64,000 bases of DNA from Acinetobacter shaoyimingii (GTDB taxonomy: Bacteria > Pseudomonadota > Gammaproteobacteria > Pseudomonadales > Moraxellaceae), in contig NZ_CP049801.1 in NCBI RefSeq assembly GCF_011578045.1, positions 1,426,001-1,490,000 on the forward strand, read 5' to 3'. Below are positions 46,795 through 55,954 of the stretch, one piece after another. Position 1 is the stretch's first letter. The number at the start of each line of letters is the position of its first letter. The translations under genes and the position numbers were made by a program. A model generated the notes under the pieces. It was not told where the DNA came from. It searched no databases and was given only the letters and a program-made list of their open reading frames with translations.

Positions 46795-47286
46795 ATGAAT
46801 AGTTTCACTCATCCCCAAACGCATTCAGAACTTAACGATCAACAGGTTGAGGATATTTTAGAAAAAGCGAAGCAACTCGGCAGTGATCACGAGTTAGCGT
46901 TTACAGGTACGGTTTCTCCACATGATGCTTGGTCGTTATTTCAGGCTGGAAAAGTTGTGATTGTGGATGTTAGAACCAATGAGGAGCGTAAATTTGTAGG
47001 TTATGTTCCTGATTCAATCCATGTTGCGTGGGCGACAGGAACATCATTTAACCGTAATCCACGTTTTGTAAAGGAATTAGAAAACAAAGTAGGTAAAGAC
47101 AAAATTATCTTACTGTTATGCCGAAGTGGTAAACGGTCAGCGGCCGCAGCAAACCTTGCTTATAATGCTGGTTTTGAAAATATTTATAATATTGATCAAG
47201 GTTTTGAAGGTGATTTAGATAAAAATAATCATCGTGGTTCTTTTAATGGTTGGCGTTATCATAAACTTCCTTGGATACAAGATTAA
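46795..47286 (+). CDS. Rhodanese-like sulfurtransferase
   Basis: A 163-residue single-domain rhodanese: VVIVDVRTNEERKFVGYVPDS near 54-73, catalytic C109 in LLCRSGKRS, and the usual C-terminal helix. The N-terminal 40 residues are an extra helical segment. Rhodaneses carry a persulfide on the cysteine. Its position between tauABCD and the encapsulin/cysteine desulfurase pair fits a sulfur-transfer role in the same storage pathway; direct involvement is not shown. Strong GAAGGA site before ATG. Confidence 0.9.
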   Translation: MNSFTHPQTHSELNDQQVEDILEKAKQLGSDHELAFTGTVSPHDAWSLFQAGKVVIVDVRTNEERKFVGYVPDSIHVAWATGTSFNRNPRFVKELENKVGKDKIILLLCRSGKRSAAAANLAYNAGFENIYNIDQGFEGDLDKNNHRGSFNGWRYHKLPWIQD

Positions 47287-47538
47287 AATACATGATAATG
47301 AATAAGTAAATCTATTTAATTCACAATATTGAGCATGTTTATAATATAAAAAACTTAAGATTTGAGGATTAAATAGATTAATCGAACAAAATTTAAGGTA
47401 TATTCTTTATCTGTAAATATTATAACTATTTTATTTATTATTATAGCGGAGGTTTATTTACAACCCGTAATGATTCAAAAAAATAAATGCTAAGTAGTAA
47501 ATAAATATCATTATTTTTATTTTAACCAAGGAATTATA

Positions 47539-48471
47539 ATGACCAAACATAAAGAAGTCACGCGCCAAGCACTCAGTGATCAAGCCGCGCGTCAACTGGC
47601 CAATGCCACCAAAACCGTCCCACAACTTTCCACCATTACACCACGTTGGCTTACTCATTTACTCCAATGGACGCCTGTAGAAGCAGGTATTTATCGTGTT
47701 AACCGTGTCAGCAATACAGATGAAATTCAGGTCACTTGTACACAACGTGATGAAGCATCATTAACACCGACCTTCGTTGATTATGAAGTCAATCCGCGTG
47801 AATACTTTTTAAATGGTGTGTCAACAGTTCTCGATATTCATACGCGTGTTTCAGATTTGTATAGTAGCCCGCATGATCAAATCAAAGAGCAACTTCGTTT
47901 AACCATTGAAACCATTAAAGAACGTCAAGAAAGTGAGCTGATCAATAACCCTGAATATGGTTTATTGGCAAGTGTTGCGGATGATCAACGTATTTCAACT
48001 TTAACAGGTGCGCCAACACCAGATGATTTAGATGATTTATTGCGTAAAGTATGGAAAGAACCTGGTTTCTTCTTGGCACATCCTGATGCCATTGCTGCTT
48101 TTGGTCGTGAATGTACTCGTCGTGGTGTACCACCTCCAACGGTGAGCTTATTTGGTTCGCAATTTATTACATGGCGCGGTATTCCACTGATTCCATCCAA
48201 TAAAATTCCAGTTGAAGATGGCAAAACCAAAATCATTTTGTTACGTGTGGGTGAAAAGCGTCAAGGTGTGGTCGGATTATTCCAACCGGGTCTTGCAGGT
48301 GAACAAGCGCCAGGACTTTCAGTCCGCTTTATGGGAATCAATCATAATGCCATTGCATCTTATTTAATTTCTTTATATTGCTCGTTAGCAGTATTGACTG
48401 AAGATGCGCTAGCTGTGCTTGAAGATGTGGAGGTTGAAAAGTACCATGACTATCCAACAACCTATAAATAA
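47539..48471 (+). CDS. Family 2A encapsulin shell protein
   Basis: A 310-residue encapsulin shell protein (HK97 phage-like fold) that self-assembles into a protein nanocompartment. Recognised by LANATKTVPQLSTITPRWL at the N-terminus, the E-loop/core region ERQESELINNPEYGLLASV, and GLSVRFMGINHNAIASYLISLYCSLAVLTEDALAVLEDVE in outline at the C-terminus, all diagnostic of family 2A (SrpI-like) shells. The downstream gene, overlapping by 26 bases, is the cysteine desulfurase cargo. In Acinetobacter baumannii this pair is reported to store elemental sulfur. Good AAGGAA site before ATG. Confidence 0.95.
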   Translation: MTKHKEVTRQALSDQAARQLANATKTVPQLSTITPRWLTHLLQWTPVEAGIYRVNRVSNTDEIQVTCTQRDEASLTPTFVDYEVNPREYFLNGVSTVLDIHTRVSDLYSSPHDQIKEQLRLTIETIKERQESELINNPEYGLLASVADDQRISTLTGAPTPDDLDDLLRKVWKEPGFFLAHPDAIAAFGRECTRRGVPPPTVSLFGSQFITWRGIPLIPSNKIPVEDGKTKIILLRVGEKRQGVVGLFQPGLAGEQAPGLSVRFMGINHNAIASYLISLYCSLAVLTEDALAVLEDVEVEKYHDYPTTYK

Positions 48472-50392
48472 TCAAGCCATTCATCTGACGGATGATGTTG
48501 TCGTACCTACAAATCAATCCGTTTTTGATGAATCGATATTGAATCAATTGGCAGCAGAATTTTTCTCTGCTCAGACGGTTCAGAGTCCACAAGGTTTTAA
48601 TTTTGATTTGCCCAATCAAGCACCATCGATTACGCATCATCCACAGCCTAAAGATCCATTTTTAGCTTTGGCAGGACGTATTCCAGCGGTTGCAAAGCAA
48701 AGTCAAATTAATCCGAGTGTCAATCAACAGTATGTTGATCCGACAGCAGATCATCCTGAGCGTAGAATCATTTCCTCAGCACCGATAGTCGGTGGGGCAA
48801 AAACACCTGATCCTTTAGGGGCGATACAAGATCTAAACTTATCATTGCTTGGACAACCAGAGGCAATACCCAATCAAGTGCCTCGTCCAGATCCATCGTC
48901 ATTTTATTTTTTAGATTTTCAAGCACCGAATCCAACGGCACCTGTTGCCAATGTAGATTTGAATGAAAACCTGCGTAATCCATATGCATATGATGATTTT
49001 CATGTGGTCGATGATCATCAGCTGAAGTCTGTTTTAAAAGATCGCAATGACAAACCTGCAACGCCAGAGTCAGGCTTTTATTTTTTAAATCAGCCTGAGG
49101 TTAACAGTGGTTATACTTCGGTCAAAGATGATGCGCAGATTCCATTAACACAGCAAGCTTATCAACCACTCGATATCTTGCGTATTCGTCAAGATTTTCC
49201 GATCTTGCAAGAGCGTGTGAATGGCAAACCTTTGGTCTGGTTTGATAATGCAGCGACAACGCATAAACCATTGGCAGTGATTGAACGTATTTGTCAGTTC
49301 TATAAACACGAGAATTCCAATATACATCGTGCAGCGCACGAGTTGGCAGCTCGAGCTAGTGATGCTTATGAGCATGCTCGGGATGTAGTTGCACGTTTTA
49401 TTGGTGCAAAATCTTCCAATAACATTGTGTTTGTACGTGGCACGACTGAAGGCATTAACCTGATTGCAAAATCTTGGGGGAAGCAAAATATTCAAGCAGG
49501 CGATGAAATCATTGTTTCGCATCTTGAACATCATGCCAATATTGTCCCTTGGTATCAACTTACCCAAGAAACAGGTGCCAAGCTTCGTGTCATTCCTGTA
49601 GATGATACAGGTCAAATTCGCTTAGATGAATTTGCAAAACTGTTAAACCCAAGAACCAAATTGGTTTCCGTTACGCAAGTGTCTAATGCCTTAGGGACGG
49701 TGACACCTACTGCTGAAATTATTGCTTTGGCACATGCTGCGGGTGTGCGGGTATTAATAGATGGTGCACAGTCGGTTTCGCATATGCCGACCAATGTCAC
49801 CGCTTTAGATGCAGATTTCTTTGTGTTCTCCGGGCATAAAGTATTTGGCCCTACTGGCATTGGCGCAGTTTATGCCAAATCTGAGTTACTGGATTCTATG
49901 CCTGTTTGGGAGGGTGGTGGCAACATGATTCAAGATGTGACCTTTGAACATGTGATTTATCAACCTGCACCGAACAAGTTTGAAGCAGGAACGGGCAATA
50001 TTGCAGATGCGGTTGGCTTAGGTGCTGCTCTTGAATATGTCGAAAGTCTTGGCATTCATAATATTGCACGTTATGAACATGATTTACTGCATTATGGTCA
50101 AAATGCTTTGGCCAGTGTTTCAGGTCTTCGTCCAATTGGTACAGCCCAAGACAAAGCTAGCGTTATGTCATTTGTTCTAGAAGGTTATGAAACAGAGCAA
50201 GTCGGTAAAATTTTAAATCAACACGGTATAGCAGTTCGTACAGGACATCACTGTGCACAGCCGATTTTACGCCGTTTTGGCGTAGAAAAAACCGTGCGTC
50301 CATCACTCGCGTTTTATAATACCACTGAAGAAATTGATTTATTGGTGTCGGTCTTACATCAGCTACGTCGTGCTAAACCGTATCGATCTTAA
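48446..50392 (+). CDS. Encapsulin cargo cysteine desulfurase (SufS-type)
   Basis: A 648-residue protein in two parts. Residues 1 to about 235 are disordered and Pro/Asn/Gln-rich; this is the family's cargo-loading region, here with three short hydrophobic motifs (QGFNFDLPNQ near 50, SSFYFLDFQ near 152, SGFYFLNQP near 210). Residues about 240-648 form a type II cysteine desulfurase: PLVWFDNAATTHKP, PLP lysine K465 in SGHKVFGPTG and catalytic C603 in RTGHHCAQP. It removes sulfur from cysteine and delivers it inside the shell. The ATG at 48446 overlaps the shell gene; the frame opens at 48419 within it. Confidence 0.95.
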   Translation: MTIQQPINNQAIHLTDDVVVPTNQSVFDESILNQLAAEFFSAQTVQSPQGFNFDLPNQAPSITHHPQPKDPFLALAGRIPAVAKQSQINPSVNQQYVDPTADHPERRIISSAPIVGGAKTPDPLGAIQDLNLSLLGQPEAIPNQVPRPDPSSFYFLDFQAPNPTAPVANVDLNENLRNPYAYDDFHVVDDHQLKSVLKDRNDKPATPESGFYFLNQPEVNSGYTSVKDDAQIPLTQQAYQPLDILRIRQDFPILQERVNGKPLVWFDNAATTHKPLAVIERICQFYKHENSNIHRAAHELAARASDAYEHARDVVARFIGAKSSNNIVFVRGTTEGINLIAKSWGKQNIQAGDEIIVSHLEHHANIVPWYQLTQETGAKLRVIPVDDTGQIRLDEFAKLLNPRTKLVSVTQVSNALGTVTPTAEIIALAHAAGVRVLIDGAQSVSHMPTNVTALDADFFVFSGHKVFGPTGIGAVYAKSELLDSMPVWEGGGNMIQDVTFEHVIYQPAPNKFEAGTGNIADAVGLGAALEYVESLGIHNIARYEHDLLHYGQNALASVSGLRPIGTAQDKASVMSFVLEGYETEQVGKILNQHGIAVRTGHHCAQPILRRFGVEKTVRPSLAFYNTTEEIDLLVSVLHQLRRAKPYRS

Positions 50393-50414
50393 TTTTATCC
50401 AATCAATAGCTAAT

Positions 50415-50442
50415 AAAAAACCTGATCATTGATCAGGTTTTT
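50415..50442. terminator. Bidirectional terminator
   Basis: AAAAAACCTGATCA / TGATCAGGTTTTTT palindrome between the convergent cysteine desulfurase and monooxygenase genes. Confidence 0.9.
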
Positions 50443-50484
50443 TATGTTCGATGTATTCAATTGAAAGATCTTTGTATCTTCAAT

Positions 50485-51894
50485 TTATACTGTTTCAGAA
50501 ATTGAAGTGGGTTTCACTTGAGTTTCAGGCTTCTTATAACGATATTGTGCAGCACGGTGATTGTCTGGAAGGCGAGCTCCTTGCCCAAATAATTTTTCAC
50601 GTAGTGTGCCTTCGGTATATTCTTTTGGATAAACACCACGACGTTGAAGTTCTGGAACAACGTATTCCACGATGTCCTCAAAGCTCTGATGCGCCAAAAT
50701 ATACGCTAGGTTAAATCCATCGATGCCGGTGACTTCAATCCATTCTTGTAAACGGTCGGCGACTGTAGTTGGAGATCCAACGATTACAGGGCCATTACCA
50801 CCAACACTGGTCCAACGTGCAATTTCTTCAATGGTCCAGATTTTGTCAGGATCTGCTTCGACATAAGACTGAAGCATCGATTGAATGGCATTGGTTTGAA
50901 TATATTCGACTTGATCCGTCGCTTTAAACTGAGAAAAATCGACACCTGACCAGCCTGATGCAAGGGTTAAACCGCCATCATAACTTCCGTATTGTTGATA
51001 TTCTTGGAACTTTGCTTGTGCTTTTTCATCGGTTTCGTCCACCACAATTGCAAGCATGGTGTAGATGAGTACTGAATTTGGGTCTTTACCTTCAGCCACT
51101 AAATTATGGCGTATACCTTGTGCAAGTTTTTTTACTGCCACTTGAGTGGGTGCAGAAATGAATACACATTCGGCATTTTGACTGGCAAATTTTTGCCCGC
51201 GAGAGGATGCGCCCGCTTGATAAAGCACAGGTGTACGCTGTGGTGAAGGTTCACAAATATGAATGCCTGGGACAGTAAAATATTGTCCATCGTGGTTGAT
51301 TGGATGGACTTTTTTATGATCCGCAAAAATGCCTTTCTCTTTATCACGAAGAACCGCATCATCTTCCCATGAACCTTCCCAAAGCTTATAGAGAACTTCA
51401 AGATATTCATCAGCGATATCGTAGCGATTGTCATGACTGACTTGAGTTTTTAAGCCTAAATTTTTTGAACCACTTTCAAGGTAAGACGTGACGATATTCC
51501 AACCTGCGCGACCCTTGGTTAAATGATCAAGCGTCGACATACGGCGTGCAAATGGATATGGATGCTCAAAAGAAATGGAGGTTGTTACGCCAAAGCCTAA
51601 ATGCTTTGTAACAGCCGCCATCGCTGGAACGATCTGTAATGGATCATTGACAGGCACTTGAACAGCCCCTGTTAACGCATGTTCAGCCGATTGATGGTAA
51701 ACATCATAAATACCTAAAACATCTGCAATAAACACGCCGTCGAAGATGCCACGTTCTAGAATTTTGGCTAAATCAGTCCAATATTCTAAATCTTTATATT
51801 CTGTTGAACGATCGAGAGGATGACGCCATAAACCTGGAGATTGATGTGCTATACAGTTCATTTCGAAGGCATTAAATCGGATGTGCTTAGTCAT
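50485..51894 (-). CDS. FMN-dependent monooxygenase, NtaA/SnaA/DszA family
   Basis: A 469-residue two-component flavin monooxygenase. Family features: HQSPGLWRHPLDRS near 18-31, YWTDLAKILERGIFDGVFIADVLG, GRAGWNIVTSYL near 128, and ICEPSPQRTPVLYQAGASSRGQKFA in outline near 212. Members act on nitrilotriacetate, pristinamycin or dibenzothiophene sulfone. Next to SfnB-like and tau genes, a sulfone or sulfonate C-S cleavage is the natural inference. It needs FMNH2 from a separate reductase. Divergent from the sfnB pair across a 483-base gap. Confidence 0.9.
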   Translation of the reverse strand: MTKHIRFNAFEMNCIAHQSPGLWRHPLDRSTEYKDLEYWTDLAKILERGIFDGVFIADVLGIYDVYHQSAEHALTGAVQVPVNDPLQIVPAMAAVTKHLGFGVTTSISFEHPYPFARRMSTLDHLTKGRAGWNIVTSYLESGSKNLGLKTQVSHDNRYDIADEYLEVLYKLWEGSWEDDAVLRDKEKGIFADHKKVHPINHDGQYFTVPGIHICEPSPQRTPVLYQAGASSRGQKFASQNAECVFISAPTQVAVKKLAQGIRHNLVAEGKDPNSVLIYTMLAIVVDETDEKAQAKFQEYQQYGSYDGGLTLASGWSGVDFSQFKATDQVEYIQTNAIQSMLQSYVEADPDKIWTIEEIARWTSVGGNGPVIVGSPTTVADRLQEWIEVTGIDGFNLAYILAHQSFEDIVEYVVPELQRRGVYPKEYTEGTLREKLFGQGARLPDNHRAAQYRYKKPETQVKPTSISETV

Positions 51895-52377
51895 AAAGTT
51901 CTACATAATGTATTAAAAGCATTAACACATCATAAGAAACATTAGAGTTGATATTTAATAAGAAAATAAACATTACTTATCACATTAATTTTTTATGAAT
52001 GATTGTGATATCAATATATTGAAATAAGGTAGATCAAGATTAACGTTAAAGGCTTTTGATTTTATATTTGAAGCGATTAAAATAGGCATATATGCTAAAA
52101 AATGATAATGATTTTATTTTTAAATATACATGATAAATTAATAATTTAAGATTAAATAAAATAAAAACATGGGTTTATTTTTAATATTTTGGTCTTTATT
52201 CTTTTTTGATTTAAGTTTTATTGTCTGAAATTGTCAAAATTAAATCATGATAGATGGTTTATAACGATACTTTTTATATTCTATTAAAAAGTGATTTGAA
52301 TCGCATTTTAATTTATAAATCTAGAATAAAAATGATGCTAAGTTAATTTGAATCACAGTAATACTGAGTAATTTAGC
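51895..52377. other. Divergent promoter region, monooxygenase and sfnB genes
   Basis: 483 bases, AT-rich. It must hold the promoters of both sulfur-acquisition units. I looked for a sigma-54 promoter, as used by the sfn system of Pseudomonas, and found no GG-N10-GC element with the right spacing. No ORF or strong hairpin seen. Confidence 0.4.
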
Positions 52378-53628
52378 ATGACTTCAAAACTTGAAATTAA
52401 ATTGAAAGATGCACAGAACATACCCCGAGATTTTTATCAGCATGACAATATTGCACATTTGATTCGTTCAGACGAAGAAGCGATTCAAGTTGCACAAGAA
52501 TTGGCGACATATTTTTCTAAAGATGCTGCAAAACGTGATCATGAGCGCCGATTACCCTTAGAAGAAATACAAAAATATTCAGCATCTGGTCTATGGGGAA
52601 TCACCATTCCTAAAAAATTTGGTGGTGCAGGGGTGAGTTATAAAACTTTGGGAGAAGTGGTCAAAACCATTTCTAGCGCAGATTCATCACTGGGTCAAAT
52701 TGCACAAAACCATTGGGCATTTTTAGAACATATTCGTCTAGATGCAGAACAGGAACAACAAGAGTTTTTCTTTGATCAGGTGCTCAAAGGTAAACGTTTT
52801 GGCAATGCATTCTCTGAAAAAGGCTCTAAGACGGTTGCAGACTTAACCACACAAATTGAGTTTCAAGACGATCATGCGGTCATCAATGGTCAGAAATTTT
52901 TTGCTACAGGGGCACTGCTAGCACATTGGATACCTGTCGTTGCGGTCAGTGATGAGGGTAAACCATATGCTGCTTTAGTTCCACAACATACACCTGGTCT
53001 TTTGATTATCAATGATTGGAGTGGTTTTGGGCAAAGAACTACGGTCAGTGGGTCTGTGCTTTTGGACAATGTCAAAGTCGATCTAAAATATATTGTGCCT
53101 ATTCATCAAGCGTTTGAACGTCCAACGGCTGCAGGTGCAATTTCGCAGTTTATCCAGTCTGCAGTCGATGCAGGTATTGCACGTGGCGCTGTTGCAGAAA
53201 CCATTCATTATGTGCGTCATCACACTCGTCCTTGGATTGACTCTGGTTTAGAAAAAGCCACTCAAGACCCGTATACCATTGCCAATATTGGTGAAATCAA
53301 AATCAAATTGCGTGCAGCAGAAGCGGTATTGGATTTAGCCGCAGAAGCGATTGATCAAGCGATTTTATTCCCTACCGAAGAAAATGTTGCTGAAGCAACA
53401 CTCATCACTGCTGAATCGAAAGTGCTCACCACAGAAGTGGCTTTATTGGCCGCCAATAAACTCTTTGAATTGTCAGGCACGCGCTCAACTTTATCGGAAC
53501 TCAATCTTGACCGTCATTGGCGAAATGCACGTACGCATACCTTACATGATCCTGTACGTTGGAAGCTTAATCTGGTTGGAAATTACTATTTAAATGATAT
53601 TCCATTACCACGTCATGCGTGGAGCTAA
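52378..53628 (+). CDS. sfnB: SfnB family sulfur-acquisition flavoprotein (acyl-CoA dehydrogenase fold), copy 1
   Basis: A 416-residue acyl-CoA dehydrogenase-like flavin monooxygenase. Helical N-domain (RRLPLEEIQKYSASGLWGITIPKKFGGAGVS in outline), central beta-domain with GFGQRTTVSGSV near 222, and C-terminal helical domain ending LDRHWRNARTHTLHDPVRWK. Matches SfnB/DszC-like proteins that use reduced flavin to oxidise a sulfur compound (dimethylsulfone metabolism in Pseudomonas). It runs with copy 2, 10 bases apart. Confidence 0.88.
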   Translation: MTSKLEIKLKDAQNIPRDFYQHDNIAHLIRSDEEAIQVAQELATYFSKDAAKRDHERRLPLEEIQKYSASGLWGITIPKKFGGAGVSYKTLGEVVKTISSADSSLGQIAQNHWAFLEHIRLDAEQEQQEFFFDQVLKGKRFGNAFSEKGSKTVADLTTQIEFQDDHAVINGQKFFATGALLAHWIPVVAVSDEGKPYAALVPQHTPGLLIINDWSGFGQRTTVSGSVLLDNVKVDLKYIVPIHQAFERPTAAGAISQFIQSAVDAGIARGAVAETIHYVRHHTRPWIDSGLEKATQDPYTIANIGEIKIKLRAAEAVLDLAAEAIDQAILFPTEENVAEATLITAESKVLTTEVALLAANKLFELSGTRSTLSELNLDRHWRNARTHTLHDPVRWKLNLVGNYYLNDIPLPRHAWS

Positions 53629-53638
53629 GGAGAATAAA

Positions 53639-54898
53639 ATGTCTATACAACAATCTCATCAGAATCTATCTTTGGGTAATAACTATGAAAAAGTCGTTGC
53701 CAAATATAGACCAATATTTCAACGCATTGCAGAAGGTGTGGTTCGACGTGAAAAAAACAGAACATTACCTTATGAGCCGATTCAATGGCTGAAAGAAACG
53801 GGTTTTGGTGCGGTACGTGTACCGAGCGCCTTCGGTGGGGATGGTCTATCACAAAAACAACTTTTTCAACTGCTGATTGAATTGGCAAAAGCGGACTCAA
53901 ATGTTGTTCAGGCATTGCGTGGTCATTTTGCATTTGTTGAAGATCGTCTGAATGCCCATAAGAACGCCTCACAGGAAGTTTGGTTTGAACGCTTTTTAAA
54001 TGGTGAGATCGTTGGAAATGCTTGGACTGAAATTGGTAAAGTCGAAATTGGTGATGTGATCACACGTGTAACTGAACGCCAAAATGGTCAGCTCATTGTC
54101 AACGGTAAAAAATATTATTCGACAGGAACAATTTTCGCAGAATGGATCGATCTTTTTGCTTATGATGAAACCACCGATCAGCATGTGATTGCAGCAGTAT
54201 CGACCAAAGATACGGGTGTACATATAGATGATGACTGGGATGGTTTTGGACAAAAAACCACAGGAAGTGGCACATTAACCCTGAAAAACGTTACAACGAC
54301 GCGTGATCATATTTTACCCTTTGATGAGCGCTTCAAATACCAGACAGCATTTTATCAAGTTGTACATTTAGCAACGCTGGCAGGGATTGCACATGCTGCT
54401 GTAGCTACATTTACTCAAGAAGTTCGTAACAGAACACGAATCTATAGTCATGGTAATGCTGACTTGGTCCGTGAAGATCCGCAAATTCTACAGGTGATTG
54501 GGCAGGCATCAGCGCAGGCCTATGCAGCTGAAGCAATTGCTCTACGTGCAGCAGAAGCGCTCGATGATGCGTATTTAAGCCATTTTCAAAATGATGAACA
54601 AGCAGAGTTGCAAGCCAATGATCATGCTGAACTGGAATCCTCACAAGGTCAGGTGGTAATTTCACAATTGGTGCTGAGTTTAACCAGCGATTTGTTCAAT
54701 GCGTTGGGTGCATCGGCAAGTTCGACAGAGAAACAACTCGATCGATTCTGGCGTAATGCGCGTGTGGTGTCTTCACATAATCCGCTCATTTATAAACAAA
54801 AAGTGATTGGTGATTGGGTGGTGAATCAAGCGGCACTGCCTTATGTATGGCAAATTGGCAATAGTCCATTGGCAAAAGATAAAGAAATTGCGGCTTAA
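53639..54898 (+). CDS. SfnB/DszC-like flavoprotein, acyl-CoA dehydrogenase fold, copy 2
   Basis: A 419-residue paralogue of the upstream protein: FGAVRVPSAFGGDGLSQKQL in the N-domain, WDGFGQKTTGSGTLTLKNV in the middle and LDRFWRNARVVSSHNPLIYK at the end, all DszC-type. The frame opens at 53594 inside copy 1, but the ATG at 53639 has AAGGAG six bases upstream. The pair may form two oxygenases or one hetero-oligomer acting on an organosulfur compound. Confidence 0.87.
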   Translation: MSIQQSHQNLSLGNNYEKVVAKYRPIFQRIAEGVVRREKNRTLPYEPIQWLKETGFGAVRVPSAFGGDGLSQKQLFQLLIELAKADSNVVQALRGHFAFVEDRLNAHKNASQEVWFERFLNGEIVGNAWTEIGKVEIGDVITRVTERQNGQLIVNGKKYYSTGTIFAEWIDLFAYDETTDQHVIAAVSTKDTGVHIDDDWDGFGQKTTGSGTLTLKNVTTTRDHILPFDERFKYQTAFYQVVHLATLAGIAHAAVATFTQEVRNRTRIYSHGNADLVREDPQILQVIGQASAQAYAAEAIALRAAEALDDAYLSHFQNDEQAELQANDHAELESSQGQVVISQLVLSLTSDLFNALGASASSTEKQLDRFWRNARVVSSHNPLIYKQKVIGDWVVNQAALPYVWQIGNSPLAKDKEIAA

Positions 54899-54918
54899 CC
54901 TAAGCAAATCGTGAATTT

Positions 54919-54948
54919 AAAAAAGGCCTGAAAATCTGGGCTTTTTTT
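54919..54948. terminator. Terminator between sfnB pair and nasS
   Basis: AAAAAGGCC / GGGCTTTTT with one internal mismatch and a nine-base loop, between convergent units. Confidence 0.65.
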
Positions 54949-55951
54949 ATTTGGAATCATGTGTGATATATCGACCTATACAGGATTGGGCAATCGCTTG
55001 AATCTGATTATGCTCAAGTTTTAAATCTTCCCATTTATTCATTTGGCTAAGAATCCATTCAAAGTCAGATAGTTTAGGGACTGAATGATCTGCAAAGGAA
55101 TGGATAATTTGTTGTAGTTTGTAATATTTCTCGACATGCACATGTTCAGAACAATGAAAACGAATAATATCGGACTGTTCTAATAAGTCCCAAATCGCAT
55201 CTAGATTATCGGAATTTTTTAAATCGGATTGTGCCTGAAGAATGGCTTTTTGTAAGGCATTCAAAGTATGGGGATGCTGTATTGCCCATTCATGTGTCGT
55301 CGCTAGAACTTTATCGGCAATCTCAGGAATGATCTGACTGCTTTCTGCAATCACACGACTCAAGCCTTGCAATTCTGCCTGAATATTCCAGGGTTCTCCT
55401 ACACAAAAACCATCAATCAAATGCGATGAAATGGCTTCGACCATATATGGAGGAGGAAGCGTCGATAAGCGATAATGTTTGGCAACAGCTTCATTACCCA
55501 AGGCCAGCCATTCTCGTAAGCAATAATGATGAATCGATTGTTTATATACATGTGCCAATTGAATTTTTTGACCATTTGAAATGGCTTGTGTGATTTTTAA
55601 TGAAATATCTTCCGGACTTTGATCAGGTGTGATATTTAAAGCATGACATAATTGCTGACTTAAACTAATAAAAGCCCGATTGGTGCTTAACACCAATGAG
55701 GTTTGTAAGGGAATCCCAAGCTGATCTTCCCCAGTCGCCGCTGCAGGAAGCATGGCAGATAAGCAATGTGCAGTATCTAAAAATCCAAAAGCCAGCCGAT
55801 CTCTTAAACTTGCCCAAGAGGGTTCTTTGACCAAGGTGACATTCAAGCCATGTTGAGCGAAATAGCCTTGATGATGTGCCCAAAGAAGGGCTACACAATC
55901 TAAAAGTGGAATATAGCCCAGTTGAATATCGGTTTTTTCAAGTGCATTCAT
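54947..55951 (-). CDS. nasS: Nitrate sensor NasS (NrtA-like, cytoplasmic)
   Basis: A 334-residue NrtA/SsuA-type binding protein without signal peptide (starts MNALEKTDIQLGYIPLLDCV), so cytoplasmic. Family blocks: LWAHHQGYFAQHGLNVTLVKEPSWASLRDRLAFGFLDTAHCLS in outline and PPYMVEAISSHLIDGFCVGEPWN. In Azotobacter, Paracoccus and Pseudomonas NasS binds NasT and holds it until nitrate or nitrite is present. Only three bases separate it from the nasT stop, so the two are coupled. Confidence 0.9.
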   Translation of the reverse strand: MNALEKTDIQLGYIPLLDCVALLWAHHQGYFAQHGLNVTLVKEPSWASLRDRLAFGFLDTAHCLSAMLPAAATGEDQLGIPLQTSLVLSTNRAFISLSQQLCHALNITPDQSPEDISLKITQAISNGQKIQLAHVYKQSIHHYCLREWLALGNEAVAKHYRLSTLPPPYMVEAISSHLIDGFCVGEPWNIQAELQGLSRVIAESSQIIPEIADKVLATTHEWAIQHPHTLNALQKAILQAQSDLKNSDNLDAIWDLLEQSDIIRFHCSEHVHVEKYYKLQQIIHSFADHSVPKLSDFEWILSQMNKWEDLKLEHNQIQAIAQSCIGRYITHDSK

Positions 55952-55954
55952 CTG

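Noticed and set aside
51895..52377. Sigma-54 promoter for the sfnB genes
   Set aside because: The best GG..GC pair (TAGGCATATATGCTAA) has a GG-to-GC distance of 9, not 12.
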